Assembly: GCA_963695505.1 (NCBI GenBank)
Contig: CAVOGX010000016.1
Coordinates: 81,358 to 145,357 of the forward strand
Length of the DNA: 64,000 bases
Source: JACSRF01 sp963695505
Lineage (GTDB): Bacteria; Chloroflexota; Anaerolineae; Promineifilales; Promineifilaceae
Direction of reading: 5' to 3'
Shown here: positions 33,689-42,503 of the stretch, one piece after another
How the letters are laid out: the number at the start of each line of letters is the position of its first letter
Position numbering within the stretch: the stretch's first letter is position 1
Translations under genes and position numbers: made by a program
The notes under the pieces: generated by a model
Databases searched by the model: none
Told to the model about the DNA's origin: nothing
The model's input: the letters and a program-made list of their open reading frames with translations, nothing else

Positions 33689-36616
33689 TTAACTGCTGGT
33701 AGCTGGTGGTTGGTGGCTGATACCTGGAGATTCTTGTTCAACCTTCTGTATCAGAAGCTCCATGGGCTGCTCGCTGCGGCTGCGGGTGCGCCATGAGGCG
33801 TAGACGCCAACCAGAGCTAGCAGAGCAACGACGTAGTTAGCAATTTCCCAAAACGACTGTTCTTGCTCTTCGAGCGGTTCCAGTACGCGTGAGGCCGTGC
33901 CGCGAGAACGAATGGCTAAAAGGTCCAGGTCTTCCACCGCCCAATCGACGCTGTTTTGCAGGAATTGCAGGTTGTTGAGGTAGAGATCACCGGCAATCCG
34001 CGCCGACAGGTTTAAGGAGAAATCATCGGCAAAAGCGGAACTACCGATGACAATGAGGCGCGCCGACGCAGGTGAACGCTCGATGGTTGTTAAAAGAGCG
34101 CTGTCTGGAGGTGGGGTTTCACCCTCTACGGCGTTTTCCGCAGCCGCGATAAAGGGGTTGGTTTTGTCGGCAAAGTAGCTATCGAACACGCCCTGAATGG
34201 AGACCGCCAGCGGATAAGCTTCCCTTTCTGGAGCTACGGGAAAGCCTAACCCGGGGTAAAGGTCGAAATTGGGCTGGATGGTGGTATCAGTACGGGTCCA
34301 AGATTGAGGGCTAGATTGCAAGAGAACGGCCGTTTCCCGTTCCGCATTTTGCGCTTCATCCAACAGCACTGGCGAGGCGTAGCTCATAGTCACCGCCGGT
34401 AAACTGCTAACAATGGGGCTGTCATTACTCATGCCGTCAGAACGCACGTCCACAAACAGCGGGTAATCTATGGCCTGGATTTCCTGGACTTGCATCCCGC
34501 CAACGTTGCGCGTCGTGAAAACCGGATACAAGGCATTTTGCTCGTCCAGCACCAGTTCTTGCGGGATTTCTACTCCATAGTGGGCCAGAAGGTCCTGCGC
34601 GCCCCCCACAATGGGCGCCAGGGCCAGCGTTCCCTGGAAGGTGTCGTACACTAGTTGGTAATTGCTGGCGGCGATGATAACCGATCCGCCCCGCATTAGA
34701 TATTGGTCAATGGCAAACAGGTGCAGGTCAGTTAGATTTTGTGGTTCCACGACGACGAGCACGTCAACGTCGGAGGGCACTTGCCCCGTGGAAAGGTCAA
34801 CCTGGCGCACCGTGTACTCCTGCCCCAACTGATCTTGAATAAGCGAGTAGGAAGCTACCGGCTGCGTTTGCCCGGCCGTGGGGTCGTTGGGGTTTGGGGG
34901 CGGCGGTGTCCACACGCCGGCGACTTTCAAAAACCCGCTGGAGGTCCGCTTCAGGGCGGATTCAATCATGGTACGCACCTCGCCCTCCGATTGCGTGCTG
35001 GTAGGGTACATGATTTGCCCCTGGTCACCATTACGCAGCAGCATGTGGGCGTAGTAGGTTTGCGTGCCAAAAAGGTCGACCGGGAATGGCTGTAAGCCGT
35101 ACTGCTCCAGCAAATCCTGGCGGGTCACGCCGCTGGCCGGATCATCAACATTGACAACCTCAAAATTGAGCATGCCATCGGCGCCGTTGGCTATTTCAGT
35201 GGCCACGGTTTGCGCGGCGGTGACGCGGTCAACCAGCTCTTGCGGCAAGGTGTTGGGGGTGATAAAGAGGGAGAGCTGCACCGGCTGTTCCAGGGCTGCC
35301 AGCACGGAATCGATGCTTTGGAAGCCGTAAACGACGCGCTTGATGCCGCGAGTCAGGTCATATTCCAGGTTGCGCAGGCTGACTTCTGTGCTGCCATCTG
35401 GCAAAAGATTGAATTCGCCCAAGTCCTGGAAATTCAGCACGACGGTCTGGTCGCCGTAACGAATGAGGATGTCGAAGTAGGCGTTGATGACGGATGCTTC
35501 GTAGCGCCCGGCGGTTTGCAAGGCCATCGGTTGGATGCCGTAGGTCTGGTTCGCTTCGGTTTCGATTTCGGGCTCTGTGATGGGGTCGACCACTTCGGCG
35601 GTGATACGGCCGTTTCCAGCAATTTCGTACTCGCGCAGCATATCCCGCACTTGCGGAATCAGGGGCGCCAGCAGCGGGTGCGTATTTTCACTGAGGTAGG
35701 CGCGAACCAGCAGCGGCTCTTGCAGCGTGGCAAACAAGTCTTTGGTGGTGGTTGACAGGCTGTACTCTTTTTGTGCCGTCAGGTCCAGGCGCAGGCCGCG
35801 CAAGGGGTAAAGCCAAACGTTGAGCAGTATCAAGTTTACCGCAATCAGCGTCGTGGTTAGCCGCACCCGCTGGCGATAAGCTACCTGTTTGCCGCTCCAG
35901 CGTACCGAGTCTAATGAGACGATGTTCAGCGTTAAAAAGAGTCCGGTTAGCGAGAGGTAATAAACCAGGTCCCGCAGGTCAATGACGCCGCGTTGGATAC
36001 TCTCGAAGCGGCTGCCGGTGCCTACGGCCCACAGAATTTCGCTGAGAGAGCCACCCACAAAGTCGGTGACGCCCCGTGTACCCAGCAGGTAAAAGAAACC
36101 GCCCAGCAGTACGGTGGCAATGAGGGCTACTATCTGGTTGTCGGTGCGGGAGGAAACGAAAAGGCCGATGGCGGCGTAGGCGGCAGCCATCAGCAAGGCT
36201 GCCAGGTAGCCGCCAATGACCGGCCCCCAGTCCAGGTTGCCCAAAATGCCAACGGTAAGGGGCAGGGGCAGGGTGAGGGCCAGGGCCAGGCCAATCAGGG
36301 CCATGACGGCCAGGAATTTACCCAGCACCAGGTTCCACATGGGCACGGGAAGGGTGAGCAGCAGTTCCTGGGTGCCAGAGCGTTGCTCTTCGCTCCACTG
36401 GCGCATGGTGAGCGCCGCCAGGAGAAAGATGAGGAGCACGGGCATCCAGCGGAATAACGGCCGTATATCGGCAATGCCCCGCGCAAAAAAAGTTTCGATA
36501 GTGAAGAAAATAAACAGCACCGCCGCCAGAAACGTGCCCAAGAAAATGATCGCCAGCGGGGAGCCAAAATAACTGTTGAGTTCTTTTTGGGTTATGGCAA
36601 GAATTTGGCGTTTCAT
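33689..36616 (-). CDS. Fused ABC-2 permease and GldG-like protein
   Basis: This 975-residue protein joins two parts. Residues 1 to about 240 are an ABC-2 permease of GldF type with six helices and the coupling segment EEQRSGTQELLLTLPVP. From about 255 a membrane helix leads into the GldG-like extracytoplasmic auxiliary domain (YSLSTTTKDLFATLQEPLLV, VDVLVVVEPQNLTDLHLFAIDQYLMRGG cut by linkers). A last helix is near 935. GldA, F and G form the ABC exporter needed for gliding in Bacteroidota, but homologues occur in non-gliders. The final codons before TAA are written in 7-base words (CAGCCAC, CAACCAC), so the repeat has extended into the gene end. Confidence 0.87.
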   Translation of the reverse strand: MKRQILAITQKELNSYFGSPLAIIFLGTFLAAVLFIFFTIETFFARGIADIRPLFRWMPVLLIFLLAALTMRQWSEEQRSGTQELLLTLPVPMWNLVLGKFLAVMALIGLALALTLPLPLTVGILGNLDWGPVIGGYLAALLMAAAYAAIGLFVSSRTDNQIVALIATVLLGGFFYLLGTRGVTDFVGGSLSEILWAVGTGSRFESIQRGVIDLRDLVYYLSLTGLFLTLNIVSLDSVRWSGKQVAYRQRVRLTTTLIAVNLILLNVWLYPLRGLRLDLTAQKEYSLSTTTKDLFATLQEPLLVRAYLSENTHPLLAPLIPQVRDMLREYEIAGNGRITAEVVDPITEPEIETEANQTYGIQPMALQTAGRYEASVINAYFDILIRYGDQTVVLNFQDLGEFNLLPDGSTEVSLRNLEYDLTRGIKRVVYGFQSIDSVLAALEQPVQLSLFITPNTLPQELVDRVTAAQTVATEIANGADGMLNFEVVNVDDPASGVTRQDLLEQYGLQPFPVDLFGTQTYYAHMLLRNGDQGQIMYPTSTQSEGEVRTMIESALKRTSSGFLKVAGVWTPPPPNPNDPTAGQTQPVASYSLIQDQLGQEYTVRQVDLSTGQVPSDVDVLVVVEPQNLTDLHLFAIDQYLMRGGSVIIAASNYQLVYDTFQGTLALAPIVGGAQDLLAHYGVEIPQELVLDEQNALYPVFTTRNVGGMQVQEIQAIDYPLFVDVRSDGMSNDSPIVSSLPAVTMSYASPVLLDEAQNAERETAVLLQSSPQSWTRTDTTIQPNFDLYPGLGFPVAPEREAYPLAVSIQGVFDSYFADKTNPFIAAAENAVEGETPPPDSALLTTIERSPASARLIVIGSSAFADDFSLNLSARIAGDLYLNNLQFLQNSVDWAVEDLDLLAIRSRGTASRVLEPLEEQEQSFWEIANYVVALLALVGVYASWRTRSRSEQPMELLIQKVEQESPGISHQPPATSS

Positions 36617-36641
36617 GATGAATTCCTATGTCAAAAATTTT

Positions 36642-36683
36642 ACGCAAAGACGCAAAGAAGCAAAAGGCGGAAAAGAAGCAAAG
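36642..36683. repeat. Short-word tandem repeat between GldA-like and GldFG-like genes
   Basis: The spacer contains tandem ACGCAAAG words, degenerating to AAGCAAAAG and GCGGAAAAG, with a period of eight to nine bases. It belongs to the same general class as the 7-base blocks. Confidence 0.7.
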
Positions 36684-36696
36684 GATTGCAGCTCCA

Positions 36697-37611
36697 TTAT
36701 CCGGCCAGTTGGCTGAAAACCGTTTCCAGGGTTTGCACGTCGCGGCGCAGTTCGCGCAGGGGCCAACCATGTTCAATGGCGGCCTGGTAAATGATAGGCG
36801 GCAGGTCGACGCCTCCGGCGCCCTGGATGCGGTAGGCAGCGTGGCCGTTTTCAGCGGGTAGTTGTTCCACTTCTTCCACACCATCGAGGGCGGAAAGAGT
36901 TTGGGCGGTTTCGGCCGTTTCCCGGTCCAGCACGAGAATGGCGCTGTTGGTGCCTGCCAGCTCTGCAAGCTGCGCATCCACCTTAATTTCGCCGCGCATC
37001 AGGATGATTACCCGATCACAAAGTGCTTCTACCTCAGGTAAAATATGCGTGGAGAAAAGAATGGTGCTGTGTTGCGCCAGGCGGCGAATCAGGTTACGGA
37101 TTTCCACAATCTGGGTGGGGTCTAGCCCTACCGTCGGCTCGTCCAGAATGAGCAGGCGCGGCTTATGCAAAATGGCTTGCGCCAGACCCACACGCTGGCG
37201 AAACCCCTTGCTCAACTGGCCAATAGGCCGGGTCAAGTGATCGGCCAAACCTGTAGCCAGAACGGCTTCAGAAATGCGCGCCGTTATCTGATCTTCTGGA
37301 ATCTGGCGCAGCCCGGCCATCATTTTTAGATAAGCTTGCACACTCAGTTCAGGGTAAAGCGGCGCATTTTCTGGTAAGTATCCGATGCGTTCCTGCACCT
37401 CTTGGGTGTGCGTAAGAACGTCCAGGCCGTCTACAACGACCTGTCCGCTGTCGGGCTGCAAATAACCTGTTAGCGTTTTGATGATGGTTGTCTTTCCGGC
37501 TCCGTTGGGACCTAGCAGCCCAATGATTTCTCCATCAGCAATATTGAAGCTGACGTTACTGAGGGCCTGGACGGAACCATAGGACTTGTTGAGGTCAGAG
37601 ACTTCTATCAT
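36697..37611 (-). CDS. ABC transporter ATPase, GldA-like
   Basis: The 304-residue ATPase has Walker A LLGPNGAGKTT, signature LSKGFRQRVGLAQAI, Walker B LLILDEPTVGLDP and switch His in LFSTHILPEVE. A C-terminal regulatory extension of about 90 residues is present. It heads the operon GldA-like, GldFG-like fusion, DUF4340, which together form one exporter. An IS630 element sits just upstream (its end is 60 bases from the start codon), so the native promoter could have been displaced. Confidence 0.92.
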   Translation of the reverse strand: MIEVSDLNKSYGSVQALSNVSFNIADGEIIGLLGPNGAGKTTIIKTLTGYLQPDSGQVVVDGLDVLTHTQEVQERIGYLPENAPLYPELSVQAYLKMMAGLRQIPEDQITARISEAVLATGLADHLTRPIGQLSKGFRQRVGLAQAILHKPRLLILDEPTVGLDPTQIVEIRNLIRRLAQHSTILFSTHILPEVEALCDRVIILMRGEIKVDAQLAELAGTNSAILVLDRETAETAQTLSALDGVEEVEQLPAENGHAAYRIQGAGGVDLPPIIYQAAIEHGWPLRELRRDVQTLETVFSQLAG

Positions 37612-37670
37612 CCGTCTTATCCTCCGTTTAAAGATCTTTCACATATTTAGGATGTATATACTGAACACGG

Positions 37671-38705
37671 TCATAAACTGACATTTTCAAAGGTCTGAAA
37701 ATTAAGCGTGAGCAAGGTGGTCAACTGTTCTTTGAATCGATCTGAAACCTCTGCTAAACAATCTTCAATTGCCTGCTTGAAATCGGCAAACATCTCGTAG
37801 TATTGCGAGTAGAGACATTGCTTCTTGACAAACTTCCAGAGGCGTTCAATCAGATTCAGATTGGGTGAGTAGGGCGGTAGGAATAGGAGTTCAATATGCA
37901 GGTCAGCGGCTAAATTCTTGATAAAACGGCAATATTGATAGCGGGCGTTATCCAAAACAAGAGAGACGGGTAAGTCGGTAAAAGAAGCCGCCAATTGATA
38001 GAGCAAGTCAACTACCGAATAGGCGTTGATATAAGTGGTGTTGGTGATGGTCACCAATTGCCGGGTCGTGGCGTGCAGGGCACCGAGGACATTGAATCGT
38101 TGCCGACCAGCAGGGGCTTTGATGAAAAGACGGACAAAAGACCACAGGAAACCAAGGAAAGGTTGCAGGACAAAATGGGCAGCGTCAACGAAAAATACAT
38201 GACGTTTGTTGGCTTGCGCTTCGGCCAAGCGCGGTGACAGCTGGTCATCGAGAAATTCCTGCTGTTTCTCCGGGTCTGCCTTGGCCGGCACCGCAACCAC
38301 TTTGCGTCGTTTCAGCCCCAGCTTCTTGAGAAACTCAGCCACTTGTGTTGGGCTACGACGCAAGCCCGTCAGTTTTTCGATACGGGCGACCGCCTCATCA
38401 ATTGTGGCCGGTGGTTGCTGCTCGAATTCTTGCCGCAGGCTATCCTGGTGGTCATCCAGGTCACTCTTGGGCTGGTTAAAGTTCAGTTCTTTGAGGGCTT
38501 CAACCCCTCCTTCCTGATACATCTGGAGATATTCACGCAGCGTCGTCTGGCTAATACGCACAATGCGACCGATTTCCTGATGGGGCAAACCGAGCGCCTT
38601 CAGGTACACCGCTTCCATCCGTTGGCGCACGCGAGGGTGTGGGTGTCGAGTGCGTTCATGGTGTAATTGGTCAATAATTTCTGGTCTAAATTTGAGTTTA
38701 ATCAT
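37671..38705 (-). CDS. IS630-family transposase
   Basis: This 344-residue protein has an N-terminal helix-turn-helix region (RQRMEAVYLKALGLPHQEIGR cut short here; ISQTTLREYL). The DDE catalytic core carries acidic residues in FFVDAAHF, SLVLDNARYQ and PPYSPNLNLIERLWKF. The frame is intact, so the element may be active. The TGA stop begins in the left-end inverted repeat and is completed at the insertion edge. The transposase gene contains no ACGGCCGT palindrome. Confidence 0.93.
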   Translation of the reverse strand: MIKLKFRPEIIDQLHHERTRHPHPRVRQRMEAVYLKALGLPHQEIGRIVRISQTTLREYLQMYQEGGVEALKELNFNQPKSDLDDHQDSLRQEFEQQPPATIDEAVARIEKLTGLRRSPTQVAEFLKKLGLKRRKVVAVPAKADPEKQQEFLDDQLSPRLAEAQANKRHVFFVDAAHFVLQPFLGFLWSFVRLFIKAPAGRQRFNVLGALHATTRQLVTITNTTYINAYSVVDLLYQLAASFTDLPVSLVLDNARYQYCRFIKNLAADLHIELLFLPPYSPNLNLIERLWKFVKKQCLYSQYYEMFADFKQAIEDCLAEVSDRFKEQLTTLLTLNFQTFENVSL

Positions 38706-38788
38706 CCTATCTTATCCTTGGTGAAAACGGCAAAGTATAGCTTCTTCAGACCGTTTACCAAGTTATTGTTAAAGTCAAAATGCCACTT
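37676..38788 (-). mobile_element. IS630-type insertion sequence, TA target duplication
   Basis: Ends read AACTGACATTTT on the left and, on the complement of the right end, AAGTGGCATTTT: imperfect inverted repeats with two mismatches in twelve. A TA dinucleotide flanks each end (37674-37675 and 38789-38790), as expected for IS630 insertion into TA. The element is about 1,113 bp and carries only the transposase. Both flanks also share CA outside the TA, so the repeat could extend two bases further. It landed between the gld-like operon and the htrA gene. Confidence 0.82.
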
Positions 38789-38812
38789 TATGCCCTCGTT
38801 GGGTATATTTTC

Positions 38813-38861
38813 ATGCGACATGCGCCATGCGTCAACTTTTTTTGTGACGCACGGCGCATGA
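38813..38861. repeat. Heptameric hairpin downstream of htrA
   Basis: Three 7-base words, ATGCGAC, ATGCGCC and ATGCGTC, are mirrored after a T-rich loop by their complements. They form a 16-bp stem (38818-38833 with 38844-38859 approximately) with a single mismatch. It lies just past the htrA stop and may end that transcript, though there is no T-run after the stem. Confidence 0.85.
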
Positions 38862-38883
38862 TTCAGATTTTAAATTGAAGGGT

Positions 38884-40161
38884 TTAGTTGGATGGACGCG
38901 CTTCCAAAGTCACGTCTAATGTTTGTTCCTGGCCATCGCGCAGAATGGTAAGGGTGACAGTTTGACCAACGGAAGTTTCTTGCACAATGTAGGTGAGCAC
39001 ATCGTCAAATTCTTGTACAGTCTGTCCATTGATGGCAATGATAACGTCGCCACCAATGATGGCGTTGAGACCGTTGATTTGCACTGTTTCTGTGCCACCC
39101 AGAAGCCCTGCTTTGGCGGCGGGGCCGTCATCCACTGCTTCAGCGATGAGGACGCCGCGCTGTCCGGCAGGCAGCTCCATGGCTTCAGCGAGGTCTGAAT
39201 CAAGAGTGCCGCCGCGGATGCCTAACCAAGGATGTTCGAAACGGCCGTTGGCAATTAACTCTGGCACTACCTGGCTGACCGTCTTGGAGGGCACGGCATA
39301 GCCAATACCGGCGAAGCTGCGGCTGGTAGATTCGATGGCTGTGTTGACGCCAATTACCTCCCCGGCCAGGTTCAGCAAAGGGCCGCCAGAGTTGCCAGGG
39401 TTGATGGCTGCATCCGTTTGGATGATGGCGGGAATGTTAAAACCTGCGCCACCGGCAAATGACGTGCCCGTGGGCAGCATGCGCCCCAGGCCAGAAACAA
39501 TACCTGTGGTCATAGAATTCGCCAGCCCGTATGGATTGCCAATGGCGACAACAAATTGCCCAACTTCTAAGGCGTCGGAGTCGCCAACTGGTACAGGCTG
39601 CAGCATGGCCGAGTCCACATTTTCAACCTGGATCACGGCCAGGTCGGAATCGGGGTCAGTACCAACAAGAGTGGCTTCAGCTTCTGAACCGTCCCAAAAA
39701 ACCACGGTGATTTCAGCGGCTCCATCAACGACGTGGTTGTTGGTGACAATGTGCCCCTGGGAGTCGTAAATAAAGCCCGATCCCTGGGATTGCGAAGGAA
39801 TGATGTTTTCAGGGTCTAGAGGGATGCCAGGAATGTTGGGCAGCGAGGGGTGATCTTCAGGCAGGTTGCTGATGACGTTGCTCTGACCGGTTATTTGAAT
39901 GCTGACTACAGACGGATTTACCTCTTTGTAAAGTTCGATGAGTGTTTCTTGTTCAGAGAGAATAGTTGCCGCCTGGGCAGGCACGGCTTGTGCCTGGGGC
40001 TGAACGTCTAGCTGGGTGTTATTAGTAACTTCGGCAATAGCGACAGGTTCGTTATTAGCCGTTTGGTTATTGGTGGAAACGGCCGTTTCTGTGCCAGCAC
40101 AAGCACTTAGGGCCAGCAGTAAAACGAGTAACAGCGTGAGTATTAGGTTTCGGTTTCTCAT
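38884..40161 (-). CDS. HtrA/DegP-like trypsin-type protease with PDZ domain, lipoprotein
   Basis: The 425-residue protein begins at the ATG at 40161, seven bases after a GGAGG site, with a lipoprotein signal (LLALSACAG). The S1C protease domain shows the His in TNNHVVDGA, the Asp in PDSDLAVIQV and the Ser in NPGNSGGPLLN, so the triad is complete. A PDZ domain follows (GQRGVLIAEAVDDGPAAKAG, DVIIAINGQTVQEF). It should degrade misfolded proteins outside the membrane. A Gln/Asn/Val-rich linker joins the lipid anchor to the protease domain. It is monocistronic, with a hairpin repeat after its stop. Confidence 0.94.
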   Translation of the reverse strand: MRNRNLILTLLLVLLLALSACAGTETAVSTNNQTANNEPVAIAEVTNNTQLDVQPQAQAVPAQAATILSEQETLIELYKEVNPSVVSIQITGQSNVISNLPEDHPSLPNIPGIPLDPENIIPSQSQGSGFIYDSQGHIVTNNHVVDGAAEITVVFWDGSEAEATLVGTDPDSDLAVIQVENVDSAMLQPVPVGDSDALEVGQFVVAIGNPYGLANSMTTGIVSGLGRMLPTGTSFAGGAGFNIPAIIQTDAAINPGNSGGPLLNLAGEVIGVNTAIESTSRSFAGIGYAVPSKTVSQVVPELIANGRFEHPWLGIRGGTLDSDLAEAMELPAGQRGVLIAEAVDDGPAAKAGLLGGTETVQINGLNAIIGGDVIIAINGQTVQEFDDVLTYIVQETSVGQTVTLTILRDGQEQTLDVTLEARPSN

Positions 40162-40423
40162 TAGAAATGCCTCCGGACATTTGTCCAATTTAGTATTGCG
40201 GTTTATTTGGCAGGCCTCAAAGGGGCGCAAATAAAAGCTTTGCATCTTGCCCGCGTCCGAGTGTGGTCTTTTTATCGTATAAACCTGCTTATGATTTTGT
40301 CTTTCTTTGTAAGAATGACATAAGCAGAAGGTAATAGGAACCTAAAGAACTTTTACGAGCAATTTACCGCCCGGCTGATTAGAAAGTGCTAGACTGTGAT
40401 TGACGTTTAGCGTGGAGGTTACT

Positions 40424-41488
40424 ATGAAGAAGTATGCAATTTTAATGTTGGTCTTGATGTTGCTGGCATCGGCCGTTCCTGTGTTGGCAGACACCACCTA
40501 CACTGTACAGCCGGGAGATACCCTCAGTGCCATTGCGCGACGCTTTGGCACGGACGTTATCAGCCTGGCTCAGGCAAATAATATTGTCAATCCAAACTTA
40601 ATCTACGTTGGCCAGCAGTTAACAATCCCTGGCGCCACTGCCCCACCTGCACCCACACCAAACCCTGCTCCACAACCTGAAGGGTCCGTTTACATCGTTC
40701 AACCGGGCGATACTCTAACCCGTATTGCTCTCCGCTACGGGGTCACGGTCCAAGCGATAGCTTTGGCTAACAATCTCAGCAATCTCAACGTAATTTTTGT
40801 GGGGCAACAGCTAGTTATTCCCGGTGGGGAAACGGTGGCGCCTCCCGCACCTAACCCTGTGCCGACACCTCCTGCCCCTGCCCCTACGCCTGTTCCCGGG
40901 CCGGTCAGTGCAAACCTGCTGCCTAACCCCTCTTTTGAGGGAGGTTGGTACAATCAGAACGGGATACCCGAATTACAACTGCCTAATGGTTGGTATTTGG
41001 AGTATGATCAGGGGACAAATCCTTTTGATTCCGCACCTTGGAGTGATTTTGTCCGCCCGGAAACCAGAGTCTTGTCCTCCAGCATGCTGCCACTTCAGGA
41101 ACGCCCTCTCTACATTTGGCAGGGGGAATACACGGTGAAAATATTTAAGGGATCAGGCGCTATTAGTACCCGTTTGCTGACTCAGGTCACCTTGCAACCA
41201 GGAAACTATCGATTCACCATCAATGTGTTTCCCGACCTGGTAAGTGGCTATGAAGGCGGGCAAAAAATATGGGCGCCAGATCCATTTTCGGGTGAGGTGC
41301 GTTTTGTTGTGGGAGGTGGGGGCAGCGACTGGATATTGCCCACCTTTGGGCAGAGGAATACCTTAAGCCATTCGTTCTCTATTGGCAGTGCCCAAACAGT
41401 CCAATTGGGTGTTGCCTTGCGCGGGCGTTATGCTCTGGCAAACAACGGCTGGTTTTTGGATGATTGGTCGCTGGTGAAGGTACAGTAA
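40424..41488 (+). CDS. Secreted LysM-domain protein
   Basis: The 354-residue protein has a signal peptide (LMLVLMLLASAVPVLA) and two LysM domains (about 22-66 and 92-137), each starting with VQPGDTL and ending VGQQL(T/V)IPG. A Pro-rich linker follows, then a C-terminal beta-sandwich-like domain of about 185 residues (NLLPNPSFEGGWYNQNG, LQPGNYRFTINVFPD) that resembles carbohydrate-binding modules. LysM binds peptidoglycan or related glycans, so this is likely a wall-associated protein without a visible enzyme domain. GGAGG lies six bases before the ATG at 40424. Confidence 0.87.
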   Translation: MKKYAILMLVLMLLASAVPVLADTTYTVQPGDTLSAIARRFGTDVISLAQANNIVNPNLIYVGQQLTIPGATAPPAPTPNPAPQPEGSVYIVQPGDTLTRIALRYGVTVQAIALANNLSNLNVIFVGQQLVIPGGETVAPPAPNPVPTPPAPAPTPVPGPVSANLLPNPSFEGGWYNQNGIPELQLPNGWYLEYDQGTNPFDSAPWSDFVRPETRVLSSSMLPLQERPLYIWQGEYTVKIFKGSGAISTRLLTQVTLQPGNYRFTINVFPDLVSGYEGGQKIWAPDPFSGEVRFVVGGGGSDWILPTFGQRNTLSHSFSIGSAQTVQLGVALRGRYALANNGWFLDDWSLVKVQ

Positions 41489-41513
41489 TTGCAGGTCAGT
41501 TCTCAAAAACGTG

Positions 41514-42443
41514 TCACGAATCACCAAGGACCAAGGGCGTCTGTTTTTTGAACTGGGTGACATCTCCAGGTGCAAGGGCGTCTTGCATGCGTTCAAGGTG
41601 CTGCGGCACACAATTGGGCGGTTCTACGCCGGGCGCAAAGTAGGCGAATTCGGCGGCTTCAGCTCCTGGTATTAGGGAACCACCTTGAGCTTCGGCGATA
41701 AAGGTGAATACAAGTTGGCTGTCTCCTTCGTAAACGTACACGCCGCTGAGGTGGGTGAGGGTAACGCGTAGACCGGTTTCATCGAAGGTTTCACGTACGG
41801 CCGTTTCCCACGGCGCTTCATTGGCGAAACCCCCTCCGCCCGGCAGCTCCCACTCATCTTGACCAGCCCGCTTCACCCACAAAACCTGCCCTGCATCATT
41901 GCGTATAACCACAAAAGCCGCCGTTTCCCATGAAGGTGGTGGCTGGTAAGGTGGCAGGCCTCTGCGAGCAATCCGCCAATCTTTGAAGCGATAGACGACT
42001 TGGCGCAGCAAAAACCAGGCGGCCCGTTCAAGCCAGGTGCGCTGCCGGGTGCGCCAGATCGGCGGCCCACCCTGGTGATGGAAGGCCTCTTGAATGCGCT
42101 GGCGGTGGAAACCAAGAACGCGTCTGGGAAACGGCCGTGTTGGAAACCAGCCTACTTGCGGTGACTCAATGGATGTTTGGATTTCCCCGCCGCGCTGAAT
42201 GCAGCGAAAGGAAAATATTAAAGATCCCCTTTCTTTGCCCGGCATAAAGTAGAGGCCTACTAGTCGCACGGGATATACAATCAGCCCGGTTTCTTCGCGC
42301 ACCTCGCGAGCTACGCCTTCCGTGGGCAGTTCACCTGCTTCCAATGCACCACCAGGAGGCGCCCATGTGCGCGTATCGTCGCGCTGCATAAGCAGTATTT
42401 GCGTGAATTCGTTGAAGATGATGCCGGTTGTGCCAATGTTCAT
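41514..42443 (-). CDS. Tandem Nudix hydrolase (two Nudix domains)
   Basis: This 309-residue protein has two full Nudix folds. The first carries the box GGALEAGELPTEGVAREVRE followed by ETGL. The second carries GGGFANEAPWETAVRETFDE followed by TGL, where Asp replaces one of the usual paired Glu. A basic linker of about 45 residues joins them. Nudix enzymes hydrolyse nucleoside diphosphates linked to another group; the substrates are unknown. Tandem arrangements are uncommon, and the weaker second box suggests one domain may be regulatory. It converges with the LysM gene, with 25 bases between the two stops. Confidence 0.86.
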   Translation of the reverse strand: MNIGTTGIIFNEFTQILLMQRDDTRTWAPPGGALEAGELPTEGVAREVREETGLIVYPVRLVGLYFMPGKERGSLIFSFRCIQRGGEIQTSIESPQVGWFPTRPFPRRVLGFHRQRIQEAFHHQGGPPIWRTRQRTWLERAAWFLLRQVVYRFKDWRIARRGLPPYQPPPSWETAAFVVIRNDAGQVLWVKRAGQDEWELPGGGGFANEAPWETAVRETFDETGLRVTLTHLSGVYVYEGDSQLVFTFIAEAQGGSLIPGAEAAEFAYFAPGVEPPNCVPQHLERMQDALAPGDVTQFKKQTPLVLGDS

Positions 42444-42453
42444 AACATTTGTA

Positions 42454-42502
42454 AGGGCTAGAGCTAGAGGACGAGAAACCTCTAGCTCTAGCTTTTGCCC
42501 TA
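42454..42502. repeat. Inverted repeat between deaminase and Nudix genes
   Basis: GCTAGAGCTAGAGG is mirrored by CCTCTAGCTCTAGC around an 8-base loop, forming a perfect 14-bp hairpin (42457-42492) followed by TTTT. Internal words repeat with a period of six to seven. It could terminate transcription on the plus strand or act as a processing site. Confidence 0.82.
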
Positions 42503-42503
42503 G

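Noticed and set aside
38818..38859. Inverted repeat at 38.8 kb as part of the IS630 ends
   Set aside because: It lies outside the TA-flanked ends and reads as 7-base words like the other intergenic repeats, so it belongs to that class.
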